A stretch of DNA of 64,000 bases from Roseateles depolymerans (GCF_003387155.1 NZ_QUMT01000002.1:811694-875693); one strand, 5' to 3'; shown: positions 8,225-17,641, counted from the stretch's first letter. Notes: a model not told the origin generated them from the sequence alone. Translations and numbers: made by a program.

Positions 8225-8734
8225 TCAGCGATGCACACGCTCATACCGAACGAAGTCGAAGTGCCATCCATGGCCTTGATCGGCCGGACTGAAGTGGCGC
8301 TCCCGCTTCGTCTCGCGGAACTGCGCGGGGTCGACCGCCGGGAAATGCGCGTCGGCGACGAAACTGTGGTCGATCTCGGTGAGTTCAAGAGCGTCTGCCA
8401 GGGGCAGGGTCTGTGCGTAAATCTGCGCCCCGCCCATCACGTAGACCGTCTCGTCCGCGGCGCATGCGGCCAGGGCGGCGTCCACGGTGGAGAACACTTC
8501 AGCCCCCTCCAGCGTGAGCCCCGGCTGCCGGGACAGCACCAGGTTGCGCCGCTGCACCAGCGGACGAAAGCGTGCGGGAATGGAGTCCCAGGTCTTGCGG
8601 CCCATCAGCACGGTGTGGCCGAGCGTGAGCGCCTTGAAGCGGGCCATGTCCTGCGGCAGGCGGCACAGCAGTTCGTTGTCACGGCCGATGCCTCGTGCAC
8701 GGTCCAGCGCCGCGATGAGGATGAGATGAGGCAT
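8225..8734 (-). CDS. folA: Dihydrofolate reductase
   Basis: A 169-residue enzyme of standard length. It shows IAALDRARGIGRDNELLCRLPQDMARFK (with the substrate-binding acidic residue in PQDM), the NADPH-binding GRKTWDSIP and the conserved YVMGGAQIYAQTLPLADALELTEID. It reduces dihydrofolate to tetrahydrofolate with NADPH and so replaces the cofactor used up by thymidylate synthase. thyA lies on the same strand but about 6 kb upstream rather than next door. It is divergent from the carboxymuconolactone decarboxylase gene; the shared 151-base gap contains a run of four evenly spaced C-tracts. Confidence 0.96.
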   Translation of the reverse strand: MPHLILIAALDRARGIGRDNELLCRLPQDMARFKALTLGHTVLMGRKTWDSIPARFRPLVQRRNLVLSRQPGLTLEGAEVFSTVDAALAACAADETVYVMGGAQIYAQTLPLADALELTEIDHSFVADAHFPAVDPAQFRETKRERHFSPADQGHGWHFDFVRYERVHR

Positions 8735-8834
8735 GGCGAAACACTCCAGGGTAGGTCAGCAAACGACGAAGGATTTTAGGGCGCGCGACCCTGCCGCCTG
8801 TGACGGATCGTCAACGATTTCGGGGGAGACTGGA

Positions 8835-8868
8835 CCCCCAGACACCCCAACATCCCCCAAACACCCCC
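8835..8868 (-). promoter_or_regulatory. Potential G-quadruplex motif upstream of folA
   Basis: On the plus strand four C-runs (8835-8839, 8845-8848, 8854-8858, 8864-8868) are separated by exactly five bases each. The minus strand, which is the coding strand for folA, therefore reads G5-N5-G5-N5-G4-N5-G5, fitting the standard four-tract G-quadruplex pattern. It ends about 100 bases before the folA start and about 18 bases before the start of the divergent gene. Formation and function are not shown. Confidence 0.5.
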
Positions 8869-8885
8869 AAACTGCGGAGCCCCTC

Positions 8886-9305
8886 ATGACCCGTCCTCTC
8901 GCCCCCAAGAATCAGGCCCTGTTCGATGCGGGCCTGGCCACCCGCAAGGCCGTGCTCGGCGACCAGGTGGTCGACAACGCGCTGGCGCACGCCACCGACT
9001 TCACCCTGGACATGCAGGAACTGGTCACCCAGTACTGCTGGGGGGATGTCTGGAATCGCCCCGGACTGGACCGCCGCACGCGGTCGATGCTGAACCTGGC
9101 GATGCTGACCGCGCTGAACAAGCCCCACGAACTGAAGCTGCATGTACGCGGCGCGCTGAACAACGGCGTGACGCAGGACGAGATCAAGGAGGTGCTGCTT
9201 CAGACCGCCATCTACTGCGGCGTCCCTGCCGCGATGGATGCGTTTCGCACGGCGGCTGAGGTGCTGAAGGAGGCGGACGCAGCCCGCTCGCATGGCGCCG
9301 GTTGA
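8886..9305 (+). CDS. Carboxymuconolactone decarboxylase family protein (PcaC-like)
   Basis: A 139-residue protein of the AhpD/CMD all-helical fold. The segments DVWNRPGLDRRTRSMLNLAML, ELKLHVRGALNNGVTQDEIKEVLLQTAIYCGVPAAMDAFR follow PcaC, which decarboxylates 4-carboxymuconolactone in the protocatechuate branch of the beta-ketoadipate pathway. The peroxidase CxxC of AhpD is absent; the cysteine in IYCGVPAA and the His of ELKLHVRG are as in PcaC-type proteins. No other pca gene is nearby, so the true substrate may differ. The ATG at 8886 follows GGAG at 8876-8879. Confidence 0.85.
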   Translation: MTRPLAPKNQALFDAGLATRKAVLGDQVVDNALAHATDFTLDMQELVTQYCWGDVWNRPGLDRRTRSMLNLAMLTALNKPHELKLHVRGALNNGVTQDEIKEVLLQTAIYCGVPAAMDAFRTAAEVLKEADAARSHGAG

Positions 9306-9423
9306 CCTTTGAAGGACGCTTGTCAAGGTCGGACGGATTTCACAGACTGGCCGAGATCGTAAGCAACTGTCACAGAGCCGTGATGGCAGCGTGCGCGGCT
9401 GGCTGCGCAGAATCCCGGCGGTC

Positions 9424-9447
9424 CAGGGCCTCAATAAGAAGGCCCTG
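9424..9447 (+). promoter_or_regulatory. Stem-loop in the leader of the chemoreceptor gene
   Basis: CAGGGCCT-CAATAAGA-AGGCCCTG is a perfect eight-base-pair stem with an eight-base loop, ending 22 bases before the ATG at 9470. It could be a terminator remnant of the upstream gene or a structure acting on translation of the receptor. No T-run follows it directly. Confidence 0.45.
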
Positions 9448-9469
9448 ATCCAGTTGTTTGGGAAGCCGC

Positions 9470-10996
9470 ATGAACCTCCGTCACAAATTGCCCTTGGCCA
9501 TCGCCATGGCCTTGATCCTCACCCTCGCTGCCGGACTCTTCGGTCTTTGGACGGCCCATCAATCGCTGGGCACCTTCCAGAACGACGTGCAAGGCCACGC
9601 CGCCGCCGAGCGGGTGGCAGCGGACGTGGAGAGTCATTTCAAGGGGCAGATCCAGGAATGGAAAGACGTGCTGCTTCGCGGCTCCGATGCCGCGCTTTTT
9701 GAGAAGCACTGGGCCGGTTTCCAGGCGCACGAGAAGGCAGTGCAGGAACAGACCGCAGTGCTCAAAGGCATGCTCGCGGACCCGGACCTGCGCCAGCAGG
9801 TGGAGCAGTTCCAGGCCCAGCATCAGAAAATGGCGGCGGGCTTTCGAACCGGTCTGGACAAGTTCCAGATGGTGGGTTTTGACTCCTCCGTCGGTGACAT
9901 GGCTGTCAAGGGCGTGGACCGGGAGCCGGCCCAGCAGTTGCAGCAACTGAAGACCGCGATTGCGCAGCAGAGCCGTGCCGTGGCCGACAAGGCCTATGCC
10001 TTCGGCACCCAGGCGATCTGGCTCAGCTTCAGCATGATGGTGGTGGCGGCAGTGCTGGGTGTGTTCATCGCCTGGCGCATCACCCGTGCGGTGGTCCGAC
10101 CGCTGGAGCAAGCCGTCAGCGTGGCCACGGCGGTGGCGCAGGGCAACCTCGTGGAGACGATCACCACCGACCGCTCCGACGAAGTCGGTCAGCTGTTGCG
10201 CGCGCTGGCCGCGATGCAGGCGGACCTGAGTGCCTTGGTCAATGAAGTGCGTGGCAATGCCGAGCAGGTGGCATCGGCCAGTTCCGAAATCGCTGCCGGC
10301 AATGGCAACCTGGCCGAGCGCACTGAACACCAGGCGTCGGCCCTGCTCACCACCGTGACCTCCATGGAAGAGTTGGCCGGCGGCGTACGCAACAACGATG
10401 TGCATGCCCAGCAGGCCCATCAACTGGCGCAGCAAGCCAGCGAGGTCGCCACCCGCGGCGGGCAGGCGATTGCGGCGGTGATCGGCACCATGTCCAGCAT
10501 CCAGGACGCGTCGCAGCGGGTGGTTCCCATCATCGAGGTCATCGACGGCATCGCCTTCCAGACCAACATCCTGGCGCTGAATGCCGCCATTGAAGCCGCG
10601 CGGGCCGGCAGCCAGGGACGCGGCTTTGCGGTGGTGGCCGGGGAGGTGCGTTCGCTGGCCCAGCGCAGTTCCAGCGCGGCCCGGGAGATTCGCGAACTGA
10701 TCCTGGCCAGCACGGCGCGGGTCAGTGCGGGTGCCCAGGAAGTGGAGGGCGCCAGCGTCACCATCCGGGACGTGGAATCGTCGATCGGCCGACTCAGTGG
10801 GCTCATCCAGGCGATCAGCGCGTCCAGCGCCCAGCAAAGTGCCGAAGTGGGGCAGGTGAATGAGGCGATTCGCCGGCTCGAACATGGCACGCAGCAGAAT
10901 GCGGCGATGGTGGAGGAGACCAGCGCGGCAGCGGAGAGTCTGCGCCGTCGGTCAGAGCAGTTGGTCGCATTGATGGCGAAATTCAGGACCGCCTGA
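9470..10996 (+). CDS. Methyl-accepting chemotaxis protein
   Basis: A 508-residue transmembrane receptor. It has a first TM helix ([21 protein letters not shown]), a periplasmic four-helix-bundle-like region of about 160 residues, a second TM ([20 protein letters not shown]), a HAMP segment ([23 protein letters not shown]) and a cytoplasmic signalling hairpin whose tip reads [27 protein letters not shown]. The tip binds CheA/CheW. The C-terminus has no NWETF-like tether pentapeptide. GGGAAG before the ATG at 9470 decides the start over an in-frame TTG at 9458. The ligand is unknown and no che or flagellar gene is nearby. Confidence 0.95.
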   Translation: MNLRHKLPLAIAMALILTLAAGLFGLWTAHQSLGTFQNDVQGHAAAERVAADVESHFKGQIQEWKDVLLRGSDAALFEKHWAGFQAHEKAVQEQTAVLKGMLADPDLRQQVEQFQAQHQKMAAGFRTGLDKFQMVGFDSSVGDMAVKGVDREPAQQLQQLKTAIAQQSRAVADKAYAFGTQAIWLSFSMMVVAAVLGVFIAWRITRAVVRPLEQAVSVATAVAQGNLVETITTDRSDEVGQLLRALAAMQADLSALVNEVRGNAEQVASASSEIAAGNGNLAERTEHQASALLTTVTSMEELAGGVRNNDVHAQQAHQLAQQASEVATRGGQAIAAVIGTMSSIQDASQRVVPIIEVIDGIAFQTNILALNAAIEAARAGSQGRGFAVVAGEVRSLAQRSSSAAREIRELILASTARVSAGAQEVEGASVTIRDVESSIGRLSGLIQAISASSAQQSAEVGQVNEAIRRLEHGTQQNAAMVEETSAAAESLRRRSEQLVALMAKFRTA

Positions 10997-11107
10997 ACCC
11001 GCCTGAACCCGCACGAACCCGCAAGAAGGCCGCTCCCGGCCCTCCTCTGGGGCGCACCGCATAATCTCTGGCATCGTGCCGCTCGGCAACGCTTGCACCG
11101 CTCCCGC

Positions 11108-12355
11108 ATGTCTGTGCTCCTTCGCCCCCAGTTCCGCCATCACACCTGGGAATTCCCGGTGCATCACATGCGCGGGGGCACGTCGACGGGGCTGGTGATC
11201 TGGGCGCCGATCGCCCCTGCCGAAGAGGCCCTGCGGGAAGAGCTGCTGCGACACCTGATGGGCGTGCCGCTGGCGGGCGAGCAGCCTGGGAACCGGCAGA
11301 CCACCGGCCTGGGCCGCGGCTCGGCCACGAGCAATAAAGTCTTCTTTGCGGAGATGGAAGACACACCCTCCGGTCCGCGCCTGGTGAGCACGCTGGCGCA
11401 GTTGGCCGCAGAGCATGGCCGGGTCGATTGGAGCGTCAACTGCGGCAACATGTCCTCCGCCTTGCAGCTCTGGGCGCTGGATACCGAACGGATGCTGCCG
11501 TCCGGAACAGGACCGCAGACCCTCGACATCCGCAACACCAACACCGGCGTCCTGACCACCTCCCGAATGCTGATCCAGCCGGACGGAACGCTCGCCACCA
11601 CCGGCATTCCCGGCGTGCTGGGCCAGCACCCCGCCGTGGACCTGTTCCTGCATGCCCCCGCCGGTGCCAAGACCGGCCGGCTGCTGCCGACGGGTCAAGC
11701 GCTGGAGGTGATCGATGGCGTGCACCTCAGCTGCGTCGATGTGGCGGTGCCGATGGTCATCATCCGCGCCAGTGATCTGGGCAAGACCGCGCAGGAACCG
11801 ATGTCCGCCTTGACGGGCGACACCGTCTTCATGCAGCGTCTGCGTCAGTTGTGGGTGGCGGCCGGCCTTCGGATGGGACTGCGGCGCAAGGACGGTGGCC
11901 TCATGACCGCTGAAGACCTGGCGCTGAGCGAGACCATTCCGAAGGTCTGCATCGTGGGCCCGGCATCGGGCGAGGCGGATCTGGCGGTCCGCTACTTCAC
12001 GCCGCAGACGGGGCATCCGTCGCTGGCCGTGTCCGGTGGTTGCTGCCTTGCTTCGGCGACCTTGATTCCAGGATCGGTGGCCTGGCAGCTCGCGCCGAAG
12101 ACGGCCACGCCGAGCTTGAGCGAGTTTGCTGTCGACATTGAAAACCCGGCGGGCGTGTTGTCCACCACAGTGGTTGCTGCGACCGATGCCGGCGACGGCG
12201 CGATCGACGCCCACGGCACAAGCGTGAAGATTGCATCCGCCGCCTACCAGCGCAGCGCGCAGGTGTTGATGCGGGGGTTTGTGCCGCTGCCTGGCGCGTC
12301 GGAACGGCTCAAGCAGGCGTTGGCGGCTGTGGCGTCTGGAGCAGCGGCATTCTGA
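11108..12355 (+). CDS. PrpF-family isomerase (2-methylaconitate isomerase / oxalomesaconate tautomerase-like)
   Basis: A 415-residue protein with the PrpF fold (two diaminopimelate-epimerase-like domains). Recognisable segments are VHHMRGGTSTGLV at the N-terminus, GLGRGSATSNKVF, VDWSVNCGNMSSAL with the likely catalytic Cys/Asn, and HPSLAVSGGCCLASA. PrpF moves the double bond of 2-methylaconitate in the 2-methylcitrate cycle; relatives (GalD) tautomerise 4-oxalomesaconate in gallate breakdown. No prpB/C/D or gal genes are nearby. The carboxymuconolactone decarboxylase 1.8 kb upstream hints at aromatic catabolism but does not prove it. The ATG at 11108 fits the family N-terminus; an upstream in-frame start at 11093 is possible. 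Confidence 0.85.
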   Translation: MSVLLRPQFRHHTWEFPVHHMRGGTSTGLVIWAPIAPAEEALREELLRHLMGVPLAGEQPGNRQTTGLGRGSATSNKVFFAEMEDTPSGPRLVSTLAQLAAEHGRVDWSVNCGNMSSALQLWALDTERMLPSGTGPQTLDIRNTNTGVLTTSRMLIQPDGTLATTGIPGVLGQHPAVDLFLHAPAGAKTGRLLPTGQALEVIDGVHLSCVDVAVPMVIIRASDLGKTAQEPMSALTGDTVFMQRLRQLWVAAGLRMGLRRKDGGLMTAEDLALSETIPKVCIVGPASGEADLAVRYFTPQTGHPSLAVSGGCCLASATLIPGSVAWQLAPKTATPSLSEFAVDIENPAGVLSTTVVAATDAGDGAIDAHGTSVKIASAAYQRSAQVLMRGFVPLPGASERLKQALAAVASGAAAF

Positions 12356-12384
12356 GGCCAGGGGCCGTGTGGCACTGGCCTCAG
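12352..12384. terminator. Bidirectional terminator-like inverted repeat
   Basis: CTGAGGCCAG (12352-12361) and CTGGCCTCAG (12375-12384) are perfect ten-base complements around a 13-base loop, exactly between two convergent genes and overlapping the PrpF stop codon. T-runs are absent, so efficiency is uncertain. Confidence 0.5.
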
Positions 12385-12392
12385 GACCGACC

Positions 12393-12992
12393 TCAGTCCT
12401 TGACGGCCGCGTTGTGCTTCTTGTTGTAGATGCGCGCGCTCTGACGATTCTCAGCATGCTGGATGTTGCGCTGCTCGCGGGCGCTGATGTGTCCATCCGC
12501 GCCGGCATGTGCTTCACGGGCATCCACATGCGCCTGGCCACGTTCCAGGGTGGCGGCTTCGCGGTTGGTCAGGCTGCCGCTGCGCACGCCCTGGTTGATG
12601 CGCTGTTCCTGCCCAATGTTGCGCTGCACATCGGCCTGGGCACGCTGCGACGAAGCCGACAGCGGATTGCCATTGACGCCGTTGGTCGTGGCGGTATGGA
12701 TGTCGCGGCTGGCCTTGTTCTGCGCTTCCGTGACCTGGGCACGCTTGGCAGCGGTCATCTTGCCGTCCTTCAGGGCCTTGGCTTCCAGACGGTCCACACG
12801 CGCCTCGTCGCTTTGCAGCTTGGCATTCTCACGGGCGGTGATGGTGCCGTTGCGCAGGCCGTTTTCGATGCGCTGCTCCTGCTTGACGTCCCGCTGCGTC
12901 GTGGCGGCGGCGTTGGTTTGGGCCGATGCCGCAAAGCTGCTGCCGATGGCAGCGGTGGCGATCAGGGCAGTGACAAGAAGGTTGCGGTTCAT
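12393..12992 (-). CDS. Exported protein with two tandem ~70-residue repeats
   Basis: A 199-residue protein with a signal peptide (MNRNLLVTALIATAAIGSSF, cut after ASA). The mature part is two copies of one unit: about residues 33-104 (EQRIENGLRNGTITARENAK, ALKDGKMTAAKRAQV, KASRDIHTATTN) and 119-195 (EQRINQGVRSGSLTNREAAT, AGADGHISAREQRNI, RQSARIYNKKHN). Each unit is charged, likely helical, and carries an EF-hand-like DGKMT/DGHIS turn. Similar single- or multi-copy proteins are, from memory, common and uncharacterised in Burkholderiales. GGAG lies on the coding strand about ten bases before the ATG. Periplasmic location is likely; function is unknown. Confidence 0.75.
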   Translation of the reverse strand: MNRNLLVTALIATAAIGSSFAASAQTNAAATTQRDVKQEQRIENGLRNGTITARENAKLQSDEARVDRLEAKALKDGKMTAAKRAQVTEAQNKASRDIHTATTNGVNGNPLSASSQRAQADVQRNIGQEQRINQGVRSGSLTNREAATLERGQAHVDAREAHAGADGHISAREQRNIQHAENRQSARIYNKKHNAAVKD

Positions 12993-13147
12993 GGAGAGGC
13001 TCCAGAGAGTGTGTCGGTGTCGATACAACGAACCGGTTCACACGGCCGATGACCGCCTCCACAAACATCACTCGCCGTTGCAATTCGTTTACCGGCCAGC
13101 AACGCGGGCCCGCTTTGCTCCGCCGCTTCGTCCGCTGCTTCGCTGCG

Positions 13148-13753
13148 TCAGGGGCAACGAAGCGGGTCCAGAATCAGTCCGGTCAGGGAGGCGTCGCGAA
13201 GCGCCTGGGCCGTGTCAACGCCGATCACCAGCGCCGTCCCTTTCAGCGGCACGGACCCGAACTCCAGCGAAGAACGGTACACGCCCATGGACAAAGGCCC
13301 TGCAAGGCGTTCCAGAAAACGAGGTTCGGGTACCACTTCATCGAAATACTCTCCGCAGGCGCGGCAGGGGTTGTTCCGCTTAGCCGCCGAAAAGTCCAGC
13401 ACTTGCTGCGGCGACAACCACCAATAAGCGGGGTCGGCGGGCAGAGCCCGAAAGTCCTCCGGAGTGGCCCCATGGCGCAGGAGCGTGTCTCGCAGCCGTG
13501 CCGAGACCAGTGTGTAGCCATCGTAAGTCGCCGTGATGTCCCGGCGGCGCTTGTTCACGCGGAAGTGCGCTGCGACGAAGGTCTTGTCCACCTTCGCTCC
13601 GCAGGTGGCGCAAGTGGCCGGATGCGGATGACCCGGTGAGCCGAATCGCCAGTCGGTCAGGGGAGGGGGCGGCTTGAAGGTGGCGTCGCCCAGCATGTAG
13701 GAGCCATCATGATGCGCGAGCAGCTCGAAGGCCCAGGGTTGACGCGGGGGCAT
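13148..13753 (-). CDS. Uncharacterised protein with two CxxC pairs
   Basis: I do not recognise this 201-residue protein. It has no signal peptide or membrane segment. Two cysteine pairs, CATC (after GHPHPAT) and CRAC (in KRNNPCRACGEYF), are about 80 residues apart and could form one zinc-binding site. The part between is rich in aromatic and basic residues (RVNKRRRDITATYDGYTLV, PAYWWLSPQQ). The C-terminal third (SLEFGSVPLKGTALVIGVD) looks like a separate beta-rich region. It sits alone between the repeat protein and the CPBP protease on the same strand, with 39 bases to the latter. Small two-CxxC proteins are sometimes immunity or zinc-ribbon proteins, but there is no toxin partner here. Confidence 0.6.
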   Translation of the reverse strand: MPPRQPWAFELLAHHDGSYMLGDATFKPPPPLTDWRFGSPGHPHPATCATCGAKVDKTFVAAHFRVNKRRRDITATYDGYTLVSARLRDTLLRHGATPEDFRALPADPAYWWLSPQQVLDFSAAKRNNPCRACGEYFDEVVPEPRFLERLAGPLSMGVYRSSLEFGSVPLKGTALVIGVDTAQALRDASLTGLILDPLRCP

Positions 13754-13792
13754 GGGGCGATTTCCTGACGTTTGATGGGAGCGGGGCAGCGT

Positions 13793-14725
13793 TCAGGCCT
13801 TGAGGGGATAGGTGAACAGCACAAAATGCAGGGCATTGACGCCGAAGTGCATCAGCACGGCCGACTCGATCCGCCGATGCCACTGATAAGCCGCGGCATA
13901 GCCCAGGCCTGCCACCGTTGCAACGACGATCATGCCGGGCCCTGCACCGGCATGCGCGGCCCCGAAGAGGAGGGCGGAGACCACGAGTGCGGTCAGCGGG
14001 CGCCCTCCCCAGCGGGGCGCCGCGATGGCATCCGCCTGCTCAGGCGGGCGGGATCCAAATGCCAGCCGGTCCTGCACCATCCAACGAAACAGCGCCTCCT
14101 CAGCGACGCAGGTCAACAGCAGATTGGTCACGAGGAACTGCAACGTCTGCGGCGGCCATTTCGGATCCCACTGGATCATGCCCAGCGCGGTCGCCAAGCC
14201 GAGTACAGCGATCGCAACGACCGCGGTTTGCAGCAGCGTGCTGCCTACCGTTCTCAGCACTGCATCGCCGCGGTGGAGTCGCGGCGCCAGGAGGGCGAGC
14301 AGGACCAGGCCGACCGACCCCTTGTCGAAGTTCAGATATTGCGTGAAGGCTCGTCCGTCTTCGGAGAACTTCACAGCGTCGATGGCCACCGGGTTCCTGA
14401 AACCCGGCACCGCATGTAGCGACAGTGCGACCGCCAGGACGAGCAGCGCTGCAAACGCCGACCAATAAAGCGCAGGGCTCGCAACGGGGGGAGCGGCCGA
14501 TCCTGACGGCAAACGCGCCTGACGTCGCAGCACTTCCGCCAGCCCCACCAGCGCAACGAGCGCCGCCACGCCCGCCGGGCCGACATAGCCCTGCACCAGC
14601 GCCAGGCCGGTCGCAGCCGCATACAGCAAGCCCCACGGCGCCACATGCCACCGGGCGCCCACACGCAAAGGTGGCAGCCACACGGCCGCGATGGCCAGCA
14701 TCAGCAGGACAAAAGGAGCCGGCAT
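13793..14725 (-). CDS. CPBP-family intramembrane glutamic protease
   Basis: A 310-residue protein with about eight hydrophobic helices. The Abi/CPBP signature is complete: EEALFRW (motif 1, Glu-Glu-x3-Arg) near residue 210, LLFGAAHAG (motif 2) and HFGVNALHF (motif 3) near the C-terminus. These Glu and His residues form the intramembrane active site of the Rce1-like family, which cleaves prenylated or other membrane proteins and, in bacteria, often acts in bacteriocin maturation or immunity. No peptide-antibiotic gene is visible, so a housekeeping role is equally likely. The C-terminal protease core is preceded by a long, poorly conserved membrane region. It follows thyA on the same strand with a 58-base gap. 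Confidence 0.88.
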   Translation of the reverse strand: MPAPFVLLMLAIAAVWLPPLRVGARWHVAPWGLLYAAATGLALVQGYVGPAGVAALVALVGLAEVLRRQARLPSGSAAPPVASPALYWSAFAALLVLAVALSLHAVPGFRNPVAIDAVKFSEDGRAFTQYLNFDKGSVGLVLLALLAPRLHRGDAVLRTVGSTLLQTAVVAIAVLGLATALGMIQWDPKWPPQTLQFLVTNLLLTCVAEEALFRWMVQDRLAFGSRPPEQADAIAAPRWGGRPLTALVVSALLFGAAHAGAGPGMIVVATVAGLGYAAAYQWHRRIESAVLMHFGVNALHFVLFTYPLKA

Positions 14726-14783
14726 TGTCAGTCCGGGTTAAGCGGCCAAGCGCCCACGCCTCACGGCGGATCCCCTCAGGGCT

Positions 14784-15593
14784 TCAAACGGCCACCGGCG
14801 CCTTGATCGGCGCGTGATGCTGATAGTCCTGCAGCTCGAAGTCTTCGAACTCGTAGTCAAAGATCGAAGCCGGCCGGCGCTTGATGTGCATCGTGGGGTA
14901 GGGGAACGGTTCGCGGCTGAGCTGCGTCTGCACCTGCTCGAAATGGTTGGAATAGATGTGGCAGTCGCCGCCCGTCCAGATGAAGTCCCCCAGACCCAGG
15001 TCGCACTGCTGGGCCAGCATCATCGTCAGCAGGGCATAGCTGGCGATGTTGAACGGCACGCCGAGGAAGATGTCCGCACTGCGCTGGTACAGCTGGCAGG
15101 ACAACTTGCCGTCCGCCACATAGAACTGGAAGAAGGCGTGGCAGGGCATCAGCGCCATCTTGTCCAGGTCCGCGACGTTCCAGGCGCTGACGATGATGCG
15201 CCGTGAATCGGGGTTGCTCTTGAGCTGCTGCACCACCTGGCTGATCTGGTCGATGTGGCCACCATCGGGCGTCGGCCAGTTGCGCCACTGCACGCCATAG
15301 ACCGGACCCAGGTCGCCGTCGTCGCGCGCCCATTCGTCCCAGATGGTGCAGCCGCGTTCCTGCAGCCACTTCACATTGGAGTCGCCGCGCAGGAACCACA
15401 GCAGTTCCAGGATGATGGACTTCAGGTGCACCTTCTTGGTGGTGACCAGCGGGAAGCCCTCGCTGAGGTCAAACCGCATCTGATGCCCGAAGACACTACG
15501 GGTGCCCGTGCCGGTGCGGTCGCCCTTGGCCACGCCATGCTCGAACACATGGCGCATGAAATCTTCGTATTGGTGGCGGACGGGGCGTGTCAT
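14784..15593 (-). CDS. thyA: Thymidylate synthase
   Basis: The 269-residue enzyme shows [18 protein letters not shown] at the dUMP-binding arginine loop, the tryptophan-rich [17 protein letters not shown], the catalytic Cys in [14 protein letters not shown] (around residue 150), [20 protein letters not shown] and the C-terminal PIKAPVAV tail that closes the active site. It methylates dUMP to dTMP using methylene-tetrahydrofolate and makes the dihydrofolate that FolA recycles. The ATG at 15593 gives the standard family length; the frame is open further upstream to 15752 but that would add a non-homologous arm. A palindrome AGGCCTTTTAAGGCCT (15619-15634) lies in the gap before it. Confidence 0.97.
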   Translation of the reverse strand: MTRPVRHQYEDFMRHVFEHGVAKGDRTGTGTRSVFGHQMRFDLSEGFPLVTTKKVHLKSIILELLWFLRGDSNVKWLQERGCTIWDEWARDDGDLGPVYGVQWRNWPTPDGGHIDQISQVVQQLKSNPDSRRIIVSAWNVADLDKMALMPCHAFFQFYVADGKLSCQLYQRSADIFLGVPFNIASYALLTMMLAQQCDLGLGDFIWTGGDCHIYSNHFEQVQTQLSREPFPYPTMHIKRRPASIFDYEFEDFELQDYQHHAPIKAPVAV

Positions 15594-15687
15594 GGGCTGC
15601 TCGGTGGGCCTTGTAGGGAGGCCTTTTAAGGCCTTGAGGGGGCGGTCAAAGGCGCATTTTAGTGGGGCGTCCGCCTGCGACACCTCT

Positions 15688-17532
15688 TCAATGATTGAAC
15701 TGCAACGCCGCCAGCCGCGCATACAGCCCGCCTTGCGCCACCAGTTCCGCATGCCGGCCTTGCTCCACGATACGGCCCTGGTCCATCACGATGATGCGAT
15801 CCGCCCGCTGCACCGTTGCCAGCCGGTGGGCAATGACCAGCGTGGTTCGATCCCGCATGGCTTCGTCCAGGGCCTGCTGCACCAGCCGCTCGCTTTCGGC
15901 GTCCAGGGCGCTGGTGGCCTCGTCCAGCAGCAGCAGCGGGGCGTTTTGCAGCATCGCCCGGGCGATGGCAATGCGCTGGCGCTGTCCGCCGGACAGCCGC
16001 ACGCCGCGCTCGCCCAGGAAGCTGTCATAGCCCTGCGGCAATTGCTCGATGAACTCGTGGGCATGGGCCGCCTGGGCCGCGGCCACCACCTCTTCACGAC
16101 TGGCGTCCGGGCGGCCATAGCGAATGTTGTCCAGGGCCGTGGCCGAGAAGATGACGCTCTGCTGCGGCACCAGCGCCATGCGTGCACGCAGGTCGGCCAG
16201 GCGCACGCGGTCCACGCGCAGGCCGTCGACCAGGATGTCCCCGTCCTGCACGTCGTAGAAGCGCTGCAGCAACTGCAGCACGGTGCTCTTGCCGGCGCCG
16301 CTGGGGCCGACCAGGGCCACGGTTTCCCCGGGCGCGATGTCCAGGTCGAACGCATTCAGCGCCGCGCGATCCGGACGCGACGGATAGTGGAACCGCACCT
16401 GGCGGAACTGCACGTGGGCCGGGCCTTCCACCGGGGTCATCGCCAGCGGCGCGGCGGGGTCAGCCACCGGTGAGCGCGCGGCCAGCAGTTCCATCAACCG
16501 TTCGGTCGCGCCGGCGGCCCGCAGCAGGTCGCCCCACACTTCCGCCAGCACCGCCACCGACGACACCAGCAAGATCACATAGACCACCGTCTGCCCCAGG
16601 TGACCCGCCGTGATGTGCCCGGCCATCACCGCCTGCGTGCCTTGGTACAGCCCCCACAGCAGCGCCCCAAAGGTCGCGGTGATGATGAAGGCCACCAGCA
16701 GCGACCGGACCTTGGTGCGCTTGCGGGCGGTGTCGAACGCCGCCTCGCTGGCAACGCCGAAGCGCCGGGCTTCCCGGTCCTCCTGCGCATGGGACTGCAC
16801 CACGGAAATCGCGTTGAGCATCTCGGCGGCGATGGCGCTCGTGTCGGCCACCCGGTCCTGGCTGGCCCGCGACAGGCGTCGCACCCGGCGTCCGAAGAAC
16901 ATCGCCGGCAGCACCACCAGCACCAGAATGCCCATCACCTGGCTCATCACCCAGGGGTTGGTGGCGATCAGCAAACCGACCGCGCCCAGGCCCATGATCA
17001 TGTTGCGCAGGCCCATCGACAGGCTGGAGCCGACGATGTTCTGGATGACGGTGGTGTCCGTGGTGATCCGGCTGATGACTTCCCCGGTCTGCGTGGTTTC
17101 GAAGAACTCGGGGCTTTGCCGCAGCACGTGGGCGTACACCGCACTGCGCAGGTCCGCGCTGACCCGCTCTCCGAGCCAGGTGACGGCATAGAACCGAAGG
17201 GCCGAGAAAACGCCCAATGCGGCGCCCACGGCGAAGAGACCCAGGAAGTGCTCCCGCAGCGCCATCATCCGGTCGCCCGGGTCGGCGGAGATCAGGCCCT
17301 GGTCGATCAATTGGCGCAGGGCGAGCGGAAAGATGAGGGTGGCCACCGCCGCCAGGATCAGGAACAGCACCGCTGCAGCGATCCGGCCTTTGTAGGGACG
17401 AAGAAAGGGCCAGAGCGCCGGCCACATGGCGCGCAGGGGCGGGCTGGCTGCAGGGGCGGCGGCCGAACCAGCCGCCGAAGTCGGGGCTGCATTGGGGGCC
17501 GAAGTGGAAGCGTTGGCAGGGTGCGCGGACAT
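15688..17532 (-). CDS. ABC exporter, MsbA/BmrA-like half transporter
   Basis: A 614-residue fused TMD-NBD exporter. After an Ala/Ser/Pro-rich arm (about 35 residues) come six TM helices, with [20 protein letters not shown] and [16 protein letters not shown] marking the first coupling helix. The ATPase has Walker A (GPSGAGKST), the Q-loop ([11 protein letters not shown]), signature [16 protein letters not shown], Walker [13 protein letters not shown] and the H-loop (VIAHRLATV). The protein should work as a homodimer exporting lipids or hydrophobic drugs. The ATG at 17532 is chosen; the frame runs on to 18093 but would overlap marR on the other strand. Being divergent from a MarR regulator beside an efflux operon, drug export is more likely than lipid A flipping. 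Confidence 0.9.
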   Translation of the reverse strand: MSAHPANASTSAPNAAPTSAAGSAAAPAASPPLRAMWPALWPFLRPYKGRIAAAVLFLILAAVATLIFPLALRQLIDQGLISADPGDRMMALREHFLGLFAVGAALGVFSALRFYAVTWLGERVSADLRSAVYAHVLRQSPEFFETTQTGEVISRITTDTTVIQNIVGSSLSMGLRNMIMGLGAVGLLIATNPWVMSQVMGILVLVVLPAMFFGRRVRRLSRASQDRVADTSAIAAEMLNAISVVQSHAQEDREARRFGVASEAAFDTARKRTKVRSLLVAFIITATFGALLWGLYQGTQAVMAGHITAGHLGQTVVYVILLVSSVAVLAEVWGDLLRAAGATERLMELLAARSPVADPAAPLAMTPVEGPAHVQFRQVRFHYPSRPDRAALNAFDLDIAPGETVALVGPSGAGKSTVLQLLQRFYDVQDGDILVDGLRVDRVRLADLRARMALVPQQSVIFSATALDNIRYGRPDASREEVVAAAQAAHAHEFIEQLPQGYDSFLGERGVRLSGGQRQRIAIARAMLQNAPLLLLDEATSALDAESERLVQQALDEAMRDRTTLVIAHRLATVQRADRIIVMDQGRIVEQGRHAELVAQGGLYARLAALQFNH

Positions 17533-17641
17533 CGAAACAGTGTAGGGGCAGGTCTGTGACGCATCGCACGGTCCGGTCAAAGCAGGGAATACCCCTGCGA
17601 AATCCAGGCCTTTGGCGACAACTACATGGCAAGGCAAATAC

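Noticed and set aside
9306-9423. Sigma28-like flagellar promoter for the chemoreceptor (GCCGAGAT)
   Set aside because: A matching upstream TAAA/TCAA box at the required spacing was not found.
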